Shown here one piece after another: positions 53,074 through 61,118 of a stretch of 64,000 bases of DNA (position 1 is its first letter; each line of letters begins with the position of its first letter). Below the pieces are notes generated by a model. That model had not been told where the DNA came from, ran no database searches, and saw only the letters and a program-made list of their open reading frames with translations. The DNA comes from Paenibacillus polysaccharolyticus (GTDB lineage: Bacteria > Bacillota > Bacilli > Paenibacillales > Paenibacillaceae): assembly GCF_900102085.1 (NCBI RefSeq), contig NZ_FMVM01000015.1:124001-188000 (forward strand), written 5' to 3'. The position numbers and the translations under genes were made by a program.

Positions 53074-53108
53074 TACTAATAAATATTCATAATTACGCAT
53101 ATATACTA

Positions 53109-53708
53109 TTACCTTTGTGGTGCCAATGGTGGCCTTTTACCACGTTTTAAATCGCGAATACTCAAATCAAAGTCCATCTGTAGATGTGGATAGTCCGGAA
53201 AGTTAGTCCAGTCTCCACCCCAGGTGAAACCTAGCTCTTTAGCTAAATCGACAACCTCCATCCAATCTGCCTTGCCATTGCCATTATCATCTCGTTCCAT
53301 ATCCCAGACAATATCTCCATCAGGGGTTCTTAAGGCAAAATCAATGGCTAGTCCATAGTTATGATAAGACTCCCCGCCTCTTGCATTGGTGACAATATTC
53401 CCAGAAGATGAGCGTCCCTGTGCAAAGAGAGCATCTTGTTCCTCCACACTCCGATATCCATGCGTAATCACAACTTCTATACCTCGCCTGGCAGCCATAC
53501 GGACTAATACACCTTCACTTTCGGCAACAGCTGGATGCAAACCGGTAATTGGCAAAGGCTCAGGAATTATTTCATCTTGCCATATCTCTCCCAAGTCCCC
53601 TTTTTGTTGCAACCATACAAAAACAATGGATAGAATAATCGTTGCGATGATCCAGTTTCTCAGGCTTTTCTTCCTTCGCTGTCTTAGCTTACGTAGTGAT
53701 GAATTCAT
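53109..53708 (-). CDS. CwlK-like M15 L-alanyl-D-glutamate peptidase
   Basis: About 199 residues: a basic cytoplasmic start, one membrane helix (about 18-34) and an M15 peptidase domain. Zinc and catalytic residues are in GESYHNYGLAIDF and DYPHLQMD, preceded by ITHGYRSVEEQDALFAQGR (core GYRSVEEQ). An insert ERDDNGNGKADW looks like a calcium-binding loop and is also found in CwlK. It should cut peptidoglycan stem peptides at the outer face of the membrane. ATG 53708 has GGAGAG upstream; the frame extends ten codons further without a site. Confidence 0.88.
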   Translation of the reverse strand: MNSSLRKLRQRRKKSLRNWIIATIILSIVFVWLQQKGDLGEIWQDEIIPEPLPITGLHPAVAESEGVLVRMAARRGIEVVITHGYRSVEEQDALFAQGRSSSGNIVTNARGGESYHNYGLAIDFALRTPDGDIVWDMERDDNGNGKADWMEVVDLAKELGFTWGGDWTNFPDYPHLQMDFDLSIRDLKRGKRPPLAPQR

Positions 53709-53909
53709 ATACTCTCCTACACTTTTTCTACTCATCAAGCTTTAATTCTTTTTTAAAGGCTTCATTTCAGGTAAACTAACTTCTATTATAATTCATCTCA
53801 GCTGTGAAAGCTTCTTCTGCAAAAATTACATGATTATACGTTTTCATTTTCTTAAATTTTCATATGGTATCCTTATTCTTATCCTTAGATTTATAGTATT
53901 TAAGAATAC

Positions 53910-53939
53910 AAAAAAGCAGTCGGCTTATAGCCGGCTGCT
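53910..53939 (-). terminator. intrinsic terminator of rpsF-ssb-rpsR
   Basis: AGCAGTCGGC / GCCGGCTGCT 10-bp stem (one G-T pair), loop of 5, then five to six T on the minus strand. Confidence 0.93.
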
Positions 53940-53961
53940 CTTGTATGCAAACTGAGTAAGA

Positions 53962-54231
53962 CTACTCAGTTGTGTATGGCAACAATGCGATTTGACGGGA
54001 GCGTTTGATTGCAATCGTCAGCATGCGTTGATATTTAGCGCTAGTACCTGTTACACGGCGTGGCAAAATTTTTCCACGTTCGCTGATAAATTTACGAAGC
54101 AAGTCCGTATCTTTATAATCGATGTGAGTAATTTTGTTCGCTGTGAAGAAGCACACTTTACGACGTTTGTTGCGACCACCACGACGTGCCGGTCTTTTAT
54201 CGTCTCCGCCTTCTCTTTGCTTGAAGCCCAT
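53962..54231 (-). CDS. rpsR: 30S ribosomal protein S18
   Basis: 89 residues with the S18 core KVCFFTANKITHIDYKD, LLRKFISERGKILPRRVTGTSA (core RGKILPRR) and KYQRMLTIAIKRSRQIALLPY. It binds the 16S rRNA platform as a heterodimer with S6. The N-terminal extension (GFKQREGGDDKRPARRGGR) is longer and more basic than in Bacillus. It is last in rpsF-ssb-rpsR. Confidence 0.98.
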   Translation of the reverse strand: MGFKQREGGDDKRPARRGGRNKRRKVCFFTANKITHIDYKDTDLLRKFISERGKILPRRVTGTSAKYQRMLTIAIKRSRQIALLPYTTE

Positions 54232-54287
54232 GCTTTTCAGTCCTTTCCTATCATGTAACCGATATCTCGTACGAGTAACGGCTCACG

Positions 54288-54773
54288 TTAAAATGGCAAA
54301 TCATCATCCGATATATCAATCGGTTTTCCGTCATCGGAAAAAGGATCCTGATTGTTGCTACGCGCAGCATTATTGTTGCTTGCACGTCCGCCGCCGCCTC
54401 CATAAGAAGGCTCTTCACGCATAGGTTGACCCCCGCCGCCACCGCCTTCGCGGTTAGCTGACTCCAAGAAACGAACATTATCGGCAATGACTTCGGTCAC
54501 GTATACACGTTTTCCTTCGTTATTCTCGTAGTTACGTACTTGAATGCGTCCTTCGACTGCAGCCAGACGACCTTTACGCAAATAGTTTGCACAAGTCTCG
54601 GCAAGCTGTCTCCAGGTTACGACCGGAATAAAATCTGCTTCCCGCTCTCCTCCTTGGCTTGTAAACGGTCTGTCTACGGCCAAAGTAAATTGTGTCACGG
54701 CTACTCCTGCTGGAGTATAACGTAACTCAGGATCCCGGGTTAACCGGCCGATCAGAATGACACGGTTCAACAA
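54288..54773 (-). CDS. ssb: single-stranded DNA-binding protein SsbA
   Basis: 161 residues: an OB fold (LNRVILIGRLTRDPELRYTPAG, DFIPVVTWRQLAETCANYLRKG, core DFIPVVTWRQ), a Gly-rich flexible tail (about 112-150) and the acidic tip DISDDDLPF that recruits replication and repair proteins. It coats single-stranded DNA as a tetramer. The start is TTG 54773, 8 nt after GGAGG. It lies between the S6 and S18 genes, the standard arrangement. Confidence 0.97.
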   Translation of the reverse strand: MLNRVILIGRLTRDPELRYTPAGVAVTQFTLAVDRPFTSQGGEREADFIPVVTWRQLAETCANYLRKGRLAAVEGRIQVRNYENNEGKRVYVTEVIADNVRFLESANREGGGGGGQPMREEPSYGGGGGRASNNNAARSNNQDPFSDDGKPIDISDDDLPF

Positions 54774-54824
54774 TGTAATCCCCTCCTTCTGAGCGTATTG
54801 GTGCGATAATCACGAGTTAATGTC

Positions 54825-55118
54825 TTAGGCAGACTTAACGTCGTTGGTAATGAGATAACGAATTACTTCGTCAGAAATCTTCATGAGACGCTCAAGCTCA
54901 GTAACTACTGCTGGTTCAGCAGTGAAGTGTACCAGAACATAAACACCATCACGGAATTTCTTGATCTCATACGCAAGACGGCGTTTACCCATAACGTCGT
55001 GAGCTGTAACCTCACCACCGCCGTTGGAGATGATGCCTTGGAATTTATCGACTGTAGCTTGAACAACTTCTTGCTCAACGTCAGGACGAATAATGTACAT
55101 CACTTCATATTTGCGCAT
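54825..55118 (-). CDS. rpsF: 30S ribosomal protein S6
   Basis: 97 residues: MRKYEVMYIIRPDVEQE, GGGEVTAHDVMGKRRLAYEIKKFRDGVYVL (core GKRRLAYEI) and ERLMKISDEVIRYLI. It binds S18 and 16S rRNA. The start at 55118 has AAGGAGGTGAAAATT before it; the longer frame to 55178 is not supported. The gene leads rpsF-ssb-rpsR and has a clear promoter at 55195-55223. Confidence 0.98.
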   Translation of the reverse strand: MRKYEVMYIIRPDVEQEVVQATVDKFQGIISNGGGEVTAHDVMGKRRLAYEIKKFRDGVYVLVHFTAEPAVVTELERLMKISDEVIRYLITNDVKSA

Positions 55119-55194
55119 AATTTTCACCTCCTTATGGACTCTGGCCCTCAATCCAGGTTGAGAGCAAGGAACGAGCACAAACTCGAACTATATT

Positions 55195-55223
55195 AATATA
55201 ACAAATACACAAACGAAATGCAA
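55195..55223 (-). promoter_or_regulatory. promoter of rpsF-ssb-rpsR
   Basis: TTGCAT (55218-55223), a 17-bp spacer and TATATT (55195-55200). The leader of about 70 nt contains a CTCAA/TTGAG hairpin, which might be the S6:S18 autoregulatory element; I could not confirm its conserved core. Confidence 0.7.
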
Positions 55224-55333
55224 GCAAACGTTCCCTGTACATATTGGTACATAATCCCCATCATGTTTAGACATCAGATGGAACACACTACAGAAGTAAC
55301 ACTGATCTCATTCTGTGGAGGAGGCTACTTATT

Positions 55334-55528
55334 ATGGGTGAAAGAACCGAGTTCGAACCTGGTGACAAAGCACCGAATGACGGAGAATACACTGAAGTCG
55401 GGGAGAAGAGTTTTCACACGGAGATTAATGATCCCAAGCGAGTCACGCTAAAAAAAGGTGAAGCCTTTCCGGAAACGAGCAATCACAATCGCAAGTGGAA
55501 AAAGCTGACTAAAGCTCGCGTTCACTAA
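55334..55528 (+). CDS. YjzC-like small protein
   Basis: 64 residues, hydrophilic, matching the small YjzC family of Bacilli at FEPGDKAPNDGEYTEVGE and at PFPETSNHNRKW-like positions (here AFPETSNHNRKWKK). The function is unknown. GGAGGAGG lies 9 nt before the ATG, among the best ribosome sites in the window. It is divergent from rpsF. Its stop is 248 nt from the next terminator, leaving an unexplained 3' region. Confidence 0.82.
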   Translation: MGERTEFEPGDKAPNDGEYTEVGEKSFHTEINDPKRVTLKKGEAFPETSNHNRKWKKLTKARVH

Positions 55529-55776
55529 GTTTTTTTTCAGTACCACGTATATAAAACGGTAATTAGCACATAATACAATCAGGCGGTACACGAGAGAGGT
55601 GTGGTTCCGTTGGACAACGAAGCCGATTTTTCGATGTTGGAGATGCATCACGTAATATAAGAAGCTTGTGGGTGTGTAAGACTTCAGTCCGAAGCACAGG
55701 TATTGCTACAAGCAGTACAGCCAGCGTTTCTGTCGTTACGACCGATTGTGATCTAACTAAACATGTACCGCCGGAT
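55529..55776 (+). other. long untranslated or peptide-coding stretch between yjzC-like gene and terminator
   Basis: It contains GAGAGGTG followed 7 nt later by TTG opening a 16-codon frame (DNEADFSMLEMHHVI after the start), and a CTTC/GAAG hairpin. Other ORFs running into the terminator hairpin look spurious. It may encode a micropeptide or a small RNA; unproven. Confidence 0.3.
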
Positions 55777-55806
55777 AAAGAGCCCGTCAGGGCTCTTTAT
55801 TTTTTT
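55777..55806 (+). terminator. intrinsic terminator downstream of the yjzC-like gene
   Basis: AAAGAGCCC / GGGCTCTTT 9-bp stem, 4-nt loop, followed by ATTTTTTT. Confidence 0.93.
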
Positions 55807-55856
55807 ATACGGGGCCACATTATACAATTTTCACTAAAAAAATATAAGAAACAAAA

Positions 55857-55882
55857 TAAAAAGACTATCCAATAGGCTAGTC
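55857..55882 (-). terminator. intrinsic terminator of the tRNA-Ser gene
   Basis: GACTA-CC / GG-TAGTC stem with one mismatch, loop of 4, then TTTTTATTTT on the minus strand, 78 nt past the tRNA. Confidence 0.7.
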
Positions 55883-55960
55883 CCTTCAAGTTGTTTATGA
55901 TGACTCCAGTCCATGGAGTTATGTAAGCATTACATTTTCGCAAAATCTAAATGACTTAAG

Positions 55961-56053
55961 TGGCGGAAAGGGTGGGATTCGAACCCACGCACGCTGTGAC
56001 ACGCCTAGCTGATTTCGAGTCAGCCCCCTTGGGCCTCTTGGGTACCTTTCCGC
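55961..56053 (-). tRNA. tRNA-Ser (CGA)
   Basis: The minus strand reads GCGGAAAG ... CTTTCCGC with encoded CCA. The anticodon arm GCTGA-CTCGAAA-TCAGC places CGA at the anticodon, reading UCG codons. The long variable arm (GCGTGTCACAGCGTGC region) and GGTTCGAATCC T arm are typical of a class II serine tRNA. 93 nt with CCA. Confidence 0.97.
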
Positions 56054-56207
56054 AGCAAAATTGATTATATCACGCCTGTAGTCGGAAAGCAATACCTATA
56101 CCCTGTCTGCATGAAAACGCTATTTCACTATTACGTTTCATCACCGCGATATGGCTAGATCTTGCATCTAAAACACCGGATATATGTTTTCCTCTTCCAC
56201 CCTACCC

Positions 56208-56417
56208 TCAGGATTCCTCATCCTCTTCTACCGAGCGTAACACTTTTTTCATATTTTTCTCGAACTTGGCCCGAGGAATCAGTACGCTATGTTTGCAACC
56301 AACACACTTGATCCGAATATCCATCCCCATCCGAATGATCTCCATCTCATTGCTTCCACAGGGATGCTGCTTTTTCATCTGTACGATATCTCCAAGCTGG
56401 AAACTTTTACGCTCCAC
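56208..56417 (-). CDS. DUF951 protein (YyzM-like)
   Basis: 69 residues: VERKSFQLGDIVQMKKQHPCGSNEMEI (core QMKKQHPCGS) and IRIKCVGCKHSVLIPRAKFEKNMKKV, giving one HPCG and one CxxC that probably form a zinc ribbon. The function is unknown. I choose GTG 56417 because AGGGAG lies 9 nt upstream and family members begin at this ERK; the frame extends to 56438. It overlaps the mscS 3' end by 11 nt. Confidence 0.88.
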   Translation of the reverse strand: MERKSFQLGDIVQMKKQHPCGSNEMEIIRMGMDIRIKCVGCKHSVLIPRAKFEKNMKKVLRSVEEDEES

Positions 56418-57348
56418 CTGCACCATCTCCCTCATCATTATCCATCGCAGCCGCCTGCTCTAATGCAGCCAATTTGCTTCTCTCATGGTACTCGAGTATT
56501 TTCTTCACATCTCCCTGAATTTGACGTTCGACCGAAGACCGGGAGTTCGGCATACATTCCGCTACCACACGAATGACATAATCAGAAGTGGACATCGACT
56601 GAATACCTAGCACATCCGGTACCTTCACAATATTCAGATCTCGTTCCTCAATACCTGCGAGCGATTGCTTCACCAGATGTACGGACTCATCCAGCGTCAG
56701 ATCAGCCTTCATCGGGATATCCACTACAGCAAGCGAATTAGACATCGAATAGTTAGTCACACTTGCAATTGTACCATTCGGAATGATGTGTACTTCTCCC
56801 TGCCAGCTTACCAGTTTGGTTGTTCTTAGGCCAATGACTTCAACGGTTCCTTTAAACGTGCCTGTCTGAATCACATCTCCTACAGCAAACTGATCCTCTA
56901 AAATAATAAAGAATCCGGTAATGACATCCTTCACCAAACCCTGGGCACCAAAACCAATTGCAAGCCCCAGAACACCGGCACTAGCTAGCAATGGTCCAAC
57001 CTGTACATTGATCTCGGATAACAGTAACAAAATCATAATGAAATTACAGGTTATCGAGGTCGCATTTTTCAACAACTCACCAATCGTTACGAATCTGCGC
57101 GGGTTGACGCGAATTTTGCCTTCCTGCTTCCGTGCCATCGAACGATCAATAACCCTGGACACCACTTTAATGACAATACGAGTGATAATAAAAATAATGA
57201 GGATGCGAATCGAACTGAACATGATGTTAAGCCACATATCCGTATCCGAAATTTTAGCCCACACCTGATCCGTCCAACGAATGGCTTCATCCACAGTTGA
57301 TGCATAAATGCCGACATTATTACCAGCTTGCGCAAAATAAAATGACAT
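56407..57348 (-). CDS. MscS-family mechanosensitive channel
   Basis: About 313 residues: three N-terminal membrane helices, with the pore-lining TM3 rich in Gly/Ala (LLASAGVLGLAIGFGAQGLVKDVITG, core GVLGLAIGFGAQGL), the MscS beta domain (DQFAVGDVIQ, VEVIGLRTTKLVSWQGEVHIIPNG core GLRTTKL) and the alpha-beta C-terminal domain, ending in a Glu/Asp/Gly-rich tail. It releases solutes on hypo-osmotic shock. Start ATG 57348; TTG 57351 is also possible after GAGGAGG. Confidence 0.93.
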   Translation of the reverse strand: MSFYFAQAGNNVGIYASTVDEAIRWTDQVWAKISDTDMWLNIMFSSIRILIIFIITRIVIKVVSRVIDRSMARKQEGKIRVNPRRFVTIGELLKNATSITCNFIMILLLLSEINVQVGPLLASAGVLGLAIGFGAQGLVKDVITGFFIILEDQFAVGDVIQTGTFKGTVEVIGLRTTKLVSWQGEVHIIPNGTIASVTNYSMSNSLAVVDIPMKADLTLDESVHLVKQSLAGIEERDLNIVKVPDVLGIQSMSTSDYVIRVVAECMPNSRSSVERQIQGDVKKILEYHERSKLAALEQAAAMDNDEGDGAGGA

Positions 57349-57366
57349 CAAAGTCTGATTCCTCCT

Positions 57367-57630
57367 CTACATCGGTATGTTATCATAGCTGTCTTCGGTT
57401 TTGAAATAGAGGCCGCGAATCTCAACAAACTCATCACGAATAATTTTCTGTACTCGCATCAGATCCTCTTTTGGAAACTGAATACACAGTGCACAGCCCG
57501 CTGTAATCTCCTTAGGTGTCGGAAACAAGTCAATCTCGATCTCAGCAAACTCTAATAGCATCTCTGCTCGCAGTGCCTGCTGCGTTGAATCAAACGCAAT
57601 CAACATCCAATCGTTCAGCCATTCGTCCAT
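57367..57630 (-). CDS. DUF3343 putative sulfur/selenium carrier
   Basis: 87 residues. The core WMLIAFDSTQQALRAEMLLEF (split: IAFDSTQQALRAE), LFPTPKEITAGCALCIQF and the conserved CALC-like cysteines match DUF3343, a family found next to cysteine desulfurases and selenium genes and proposed to carry sulfur or selenium. Here a cysteine desulfurase is encoded 1.3 kb upstream at 58975-60129, consistent with that idea. GGAGCAGGAC precedes the ATG. Confidence 0.85.
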   Translation of the reverse strand: MDEWLNDWMLIAFDSTQQALRAEMLLEFAEIEIDLFPTPKEITAGCALCIQFPKEDLMRVQKIIRDEFVEIRGLYFKTEDSYDNIPM

Positions 57631-57747
57631 GTCCTGCTCCTTTCAAGCTACAACCACTCTCAGGTAAAAAGCCTGTCCTTCCGAAGTATAAAACACTCTA
57701 CCTTTCCATATACTGATACTACTATTCCAAGGGAAAGGATAGATCCT

Positions 57748-58353
57748 ATGAATCCTACTTCGCGTTCCTTTTCATCACAAGATCTGACCAGCCTGAAAGT
57801 TCCTCATACTGATCCAGGTGTGCATTCTGCCATTGTACATCGTTTAATGTTCCATCTCTATAAAGCTCATTCCTTGCAAAATGTAGTGATTGTCTGCATC
57901 GGTACAGACCGTTCCACAGGTGACTGTCTCGGACCGTTAGTGGGTACGTCACTGGCAAAATGGGACAGCCCTCTGTTCCATCTATATGGCACATTGGATG
58001 AGCCGGTTCATGCTGTAAATCTGCAAGACACACTCCACAAAATCTACAACACCCATCAAAATCCGTATGTGATTGGTATTGACGCCTGTCTTGGCCAATC
58101 CTCTAGTGTCGGTTGTATCCAGGTCGTAAACGGCCCGCTCAAGCCTGGCGCAGGCGTAAATAAAGAATTACCGCCGGTCGGCGATATCCATCTGACAGGT
58201 ATCGTTAACGTCGGCGGTTTTATGGAATACTTTGTGCTTCAGAACACACGGCTTAGTCTCGTTATGCGGATGTCTGAAATTATAGCAAGCAGTCTGTACT
58301 CGGCCATTCGGGAATGGCACACTCGCTCTACTCTGCTTGCTGTGCCAGAGTAA
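57748..58353 (+). CDS. yyaC: YyaC-like spore protease-family protein
   Basis: 201 residues: VVIVCIGTDRSTGDCLGPLVGT (core GTDRSTGDCLGP), LDEPVHAVNL, YVIGIDACLGQ and KPGAGVNKELPPVGDIHLTG (core GVNKELPPVGD) define the YyaC family, related to the germination protease GPR. The GPR-type aspartates are kept in the GTDRSTGD and GIDACLG motifs. It is expressed in sporulating cells in B. subtilis; its substrate is not known. It is one of few plus-strand genes here, and its last 26 bp overlap the convergent DUF4446 gene. Confidence 0.93.
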   Translation: MNPTSRSFSSQDLTSLKVPHTDPGVHSAIVHRLMFHLYKAHSLQNVVIVCIGTDRSTGDCLGPLVGTSLAKWDSPLFHLYGTLDEPVHAVNLQDTLHKIYNTHQNPYVIGIDACLGQSSSVGCIQVVNGPLKPGAGVNKELPPVGDIHLTGIVNVGGFMEYFVLQNTRLSLVMRMSEIIASSLYSAIREWHTRSTLLAVPE

Positions 58354-58828
58354 TAGCTTCCTTTTCCTCTGGGGAAAGTGTATACGTTGACTCTCCCCCT
58401 TTTAGAGGTTTTGCATATACATATGAACCATCACGATTGAATAATCCCGTAAGGATCATACCATCCTGACTTTCATTAATCATGGCTATCGAAAAGCTCA
58501 GGTCGCTACCACGCTCTCCATAAGCGTTGTATCTTTTCACACCGACCTTGCCCTGAATACGAGCCAGCTTTTGCAATGCTGTTTGCAACTGATTCGTTTG
58601 CAGTTTGTGTTCGTCCTCAATGCTGTCCATCTGAATCTTCAGATTAATTAGTAGGGACTCCAAATCCTCCACACCACTGCCAGCCATCATGGCTTCGTAT
58701 TTACGTTTAAACTTCCGTAACTTTGCCCCTTGAGCAATACTCACGATCAGCAAAATCACCGTAAGCAATGCCAATCCGCCAATAATCCATAACAGCTGTT
58801 CCAGAATCAGCTCATTTAATTCAGCCAT
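58328..58828 (-). CDS. DUF4446 membrane protein (YyaB-like)
   Basis: 166 residues: one membrane helix (about 12-33), a coiled coil (about 55-95) and a beta domain with GVKRYNAYGERGSDLSFSIAMINESQDGMILTGLFNRDGSYVYAKPL (core RYNAYGERGSDLSFS), the DUF4446 signature. The function is unknown. It is conserved near parB in Firmicutes. The 3' end overlaps yyaC. Confidence 0.88.
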   Translation of the reverse strand: MAELNELILEQLLWIIGGLALLTVILLIVSIAQGAKLRKFKRKYEAMMAGSGVEDLESLLINLKIQMDSIEDEHKLQTNQLQTALQKLARIQGKVGVKRYNAYGERGSDLSFSIAMINESQDGMILTGLFNRDGSYVYAKPLKGGESTYTLSPEEKEAITLAQQAE

Positions 58829-58974
58829 GTAAGTGCAACTACCCCTCTATGTTTTTGATCAGATTCACGTCTGTCCGTAGTTCTTAGCTTTTATTATAAA
58901 TCAACCCGTTATTCAAGGAATTAATCATATATTTCCATTTTGAACAACAGAACGTTGAACAATTTTGTTACTCC

Positions 58975-60129
58975 CTATTTCACTGCTGTCAGCTCAGTAA
59001 TGGCCCGAATGAGTTCATCGACCTCTTCATGGGAAGAGTTGTATCCAACGCTTGCTCTGACAGCCCCGGTAGCTGTTGTACCTGCTGACTCATGCGCAAG
59101 TGGAGTACAGTGAAATCCTGAACGAACCGCAATACCATAATTCCGATCCAGCCGGAATGCAAGCTGAGCTGAATCATATCCCTCAATTATAAAGGATACT
59201 AATCCTGAACGAGGTTGTCCAATGTCCGGGCCCAACAGTTGAATACCTTTGATCGAAGAAAGCCCATTCATTATAAGTTGCGTTAACTCCCACTCATGCT
59301 GATAGATGGAAGCAGGTGTCATGGCAAGTACATGCTTCACCCCCGCTCCTAACCCAGCAATCCCCACCGTATTAGGAGTCCCTGCTTCATATCGATCTGG
59401 ACGCACTTTAGGCTGTTCTACTGCCTCGGATTGACTACCTGTACCTCCATGAAGGAGAGGTTGCACATCAAGCTCAGGAGCGATGTATAAGCCGCCTGTA
59501 CCTTGGGGTCCTAACAATCCCTTATGTCCTGGAAAAGCGAGCATATCAATGCCTAGTTTTCCTACATCCACTGGCATTATCCCAACACTCTGAGCTGCAT
59601 CCACTAGTAAAAGAGCGTGATGTTGACGGCATAGTTCTGAGATTTCTCCAATTGGCAAAATGCTCCCTAGAAGATTAGAACTGTGCGTACATACGACCAA
59701 ACGGGTGTTTTTCCGAAACATCCGCTCCATCTGTTTTAAGTCTATGGCTCCATAAGCTGTGACGGGTACATAATCAACCTCAATCTTACCCTGTCTGCGA
59801 AGGAACTCCAGGGGGCGCCGAACTGAATTATGTTCCGCCATGGTGGCTATAACATGATCACCCTCTTGAAGCACACCCTGAATTGCAAGATTAAGAGCTT
59901 CTGTTGTGTTTGAACCAAATGCAATATCATTAGGGTTTTTAATACCAAACAGAGTCGCTAAGCCTTTTCTCGTTTCAAACAAAACCCTGCTCGCCTGCAC
60001 AGCCATACGATGACTCCCCCTGCCTGGGTTAGCCCCTGCAAATTGAAGGGCATTCATCATTGCCTCACCAACAGCAGGTGGTTTAGGCCAGGATGTTGCT
60101 GCATGATCCAGATAGATTGTGTTCTCCAT
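58975..60129 (-). CDS. cysteine desulfurase-family aminotransferase (class V, EF2568 type)
   Basis: 384 residues: YLDHAATSWPKPP, the PLP-binding AEHNSVRRP, DAAQSVG, the Schiff-base lysine in FPGHKGLLGPQG, and the late active-site cysteine in RSGFHCTPLAHE. This is the short NifS/SufS-like subclass that occurs with DUF3343. It should release sulfur from cysteine (or selenium from selenocysteine) as an enzyme-bound persulfide. GAGGTGG lies 7 nt before the ATG. Confidence 0.92.
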   Translation of the reverse strand: MENTIYLDHAATSWPKPPAVGEAMMNALQFAGANPGRGSHRMAVQASRVLFETRKGLATLFGIKNPNDIAFGSNTTEALNLAIQGVLQEGDHVIATMAEHNSVRRPLEFLRRQGKIEVDYVPVTAYGAIDLKQMERMFRKNTRLVVCTHSSNLLGSILPIGEISELCRQHHALLLVDAAQSVGIMPVDVGKLGIDMLAFPGHKGLLGPQGTGGLYIAPELDVQPLLHGGTGSQSEAVEQPKVRPDRYEAGTPNTVGIAGLGAGVKHVLAMTPASIYQHEWELTQLIMNGLSSIKGIQLLGPDIGQPRSGLVSFIIEGYDSAQLAFRLDRNYGIAVRSGFHCTPLAHESAGTTATGAVRASVGYNSSHEEVDELIRAITELTAVK

Positions 60130-60185
60130 CCTCCTACCACCTCAGCTCATAAGAATTAATTACAGGATTTGTTTACAAACAAAGA

Positions 60186-60226
60186 ATGACATATCGTTTC
60201 TCCAGAACACAGAGTCGATATGTCAT
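60186..60226 (-). terminator. intrinsic terminator of parAB
   Basis: A perfect 11-bp stem ATGACATATCG / CGATATGTCAT followed by a T-rich tract on the minus strand, 44 nt past the parB stop. Confidence 0.75.
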
Positions 60227-60269
60227 GACATGAGTAGCTCTGCATGTTGTTAATGATGCACCCGAGTTG

Positions 60270-61118
60270 TTATTGCAACAGTTCTAATAATCGTTCGAGA
60301 TCTTGTTTGCTATAGTAGTTGAGCTCTATTTTACCTTTATCTTTCTGACCATGTTTAATTTTCACTGTCGTTTTAAATCGTTCCCGAAGTGACTCTTCCA
60401 AGGTGTCGATAAACGGATCTTTCTTCTTTAGCTTGGCCTTAGCCTTCACTTCACCTGATTTGGAACGATCAAGTTGTTGCACTGCCTCTTCCAGCTCACG
60501 CACACTCCACTGCTGATCAATGGACTGTTTAGCCAGCTGTTTGACCAGGTTCTCATCCTTCACACCAACAATGGCTCGTGCATGTCCCATCGACAATGTT
60601 CCACGTGAAACATGATCCTTTACTTCCTCTGGCAAAGCCAGCAACCGTAAAAAGTTAGCGATGTGAGAGCGTGATTTACCAACCTTCACGGACAACTCTT
60701 CTTGGGTCAAAGAGAATTGATCCATTAATCCCTGGTAGGCTACTGCCAGTTCCATTGCATTCAGATTCTCCCGTTGCAGGTTCTCAATCAGGGCTATTTC
60801 CATCACCTGCTGATCATTAAACGTACGGACAACAGCTGGAATGGTAGCATTACCACAATACTGTGATGCCCTAAACCTGCGCTCGCCTGCAATAATCTCA
60901 TATCCTCGGAGTACAGGACGAACGATAATGGGTTGGATCACGCCGTGCTGCCGGATCGATTCCGCCAGTTCATGTATTGCTTCCTCATCAAATGCTTTAC
61001 GCGGCTGATAAGGGTTAGCCCGCAGTTGACTAATCGGGATTTCTACGACTTTATCATCGTCATTAATTGAAAGCGAAGGAATGAGGGCATCTAGTCCTTT
61101 TCCAAGCCGCTTACTCAT
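60270..61118 (-). CDS. parB: chromosome-partitioning protein ParB (Spo0J)
   Basis: 282 residues: LGKGLDALIPS start, the CTPase motif IAGERRFRASQ, the helix-turn-helix TQEELSVKVGKSRSHIANFLRLL (core VGKSRSHIAN), and the C-terminal dimerisation domain (LNYYSKQDLERLLELL). ParB loads at parS, slides as a CTP clamp and recruits SMC. A parS site lies within its own coding sequence at 60597-60612. It overlaps the parA 3' end by 8 nt. Confidence 0.97.
   Translation of the reverse strand: MSKRLGKGLDALIPSLSINDDDKVVEIPISQLRANPYQPRKAFDEEAIHELAESIRQHGVIQPIIVRPVLRGYEIIAGERRFRASQYCGNATIPAVVRTFNDQQVMEIALIENLQRENLNAMELAVAYQGLMDQFSLTQEELSVKVGKSRSHIANFLRLLALPEEVKDHVSRGTLSMGHARAIVGVKDENLVKQLAKQSIDQQWSVRELEEAVQQLDRSKSGEVKAKAKLKKKDPFIDTLEESLRERFKTTVKIKHGQKDKGKIELNYYSKQDLERLLELLQ
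60597..60612. promoter_or_regulatory. parS site inside parB
   Basis: TGTTCCACGTGAAACA, a full match to the Bacillus parS consensus TGTTNCACGTGAAACA. B. subtilis carries a parS at the same place inside spo0J. Confidence 0.95.

Noticed and set aside
55119..55190. S6:S18 autoregulatory RNA in the rpsF leader
   Set aside because: A hairpin is present in the right place, but I could not see the conserved bulge and loop sequence of that RNA family; left as a remark on the promoter.
55666..55875. 69-codon plus-strand ORF from a TTG
   Set aside because: It reads through a strong terminator hairpin and has no ribosome site.
57670..57747. Possible sigma-F/G promoter upstream of yyaC
   Set aside because: GTATA with a 15-bp spacer is present, but the -10 box begins CC instead of GG; the match is too weak to claim.
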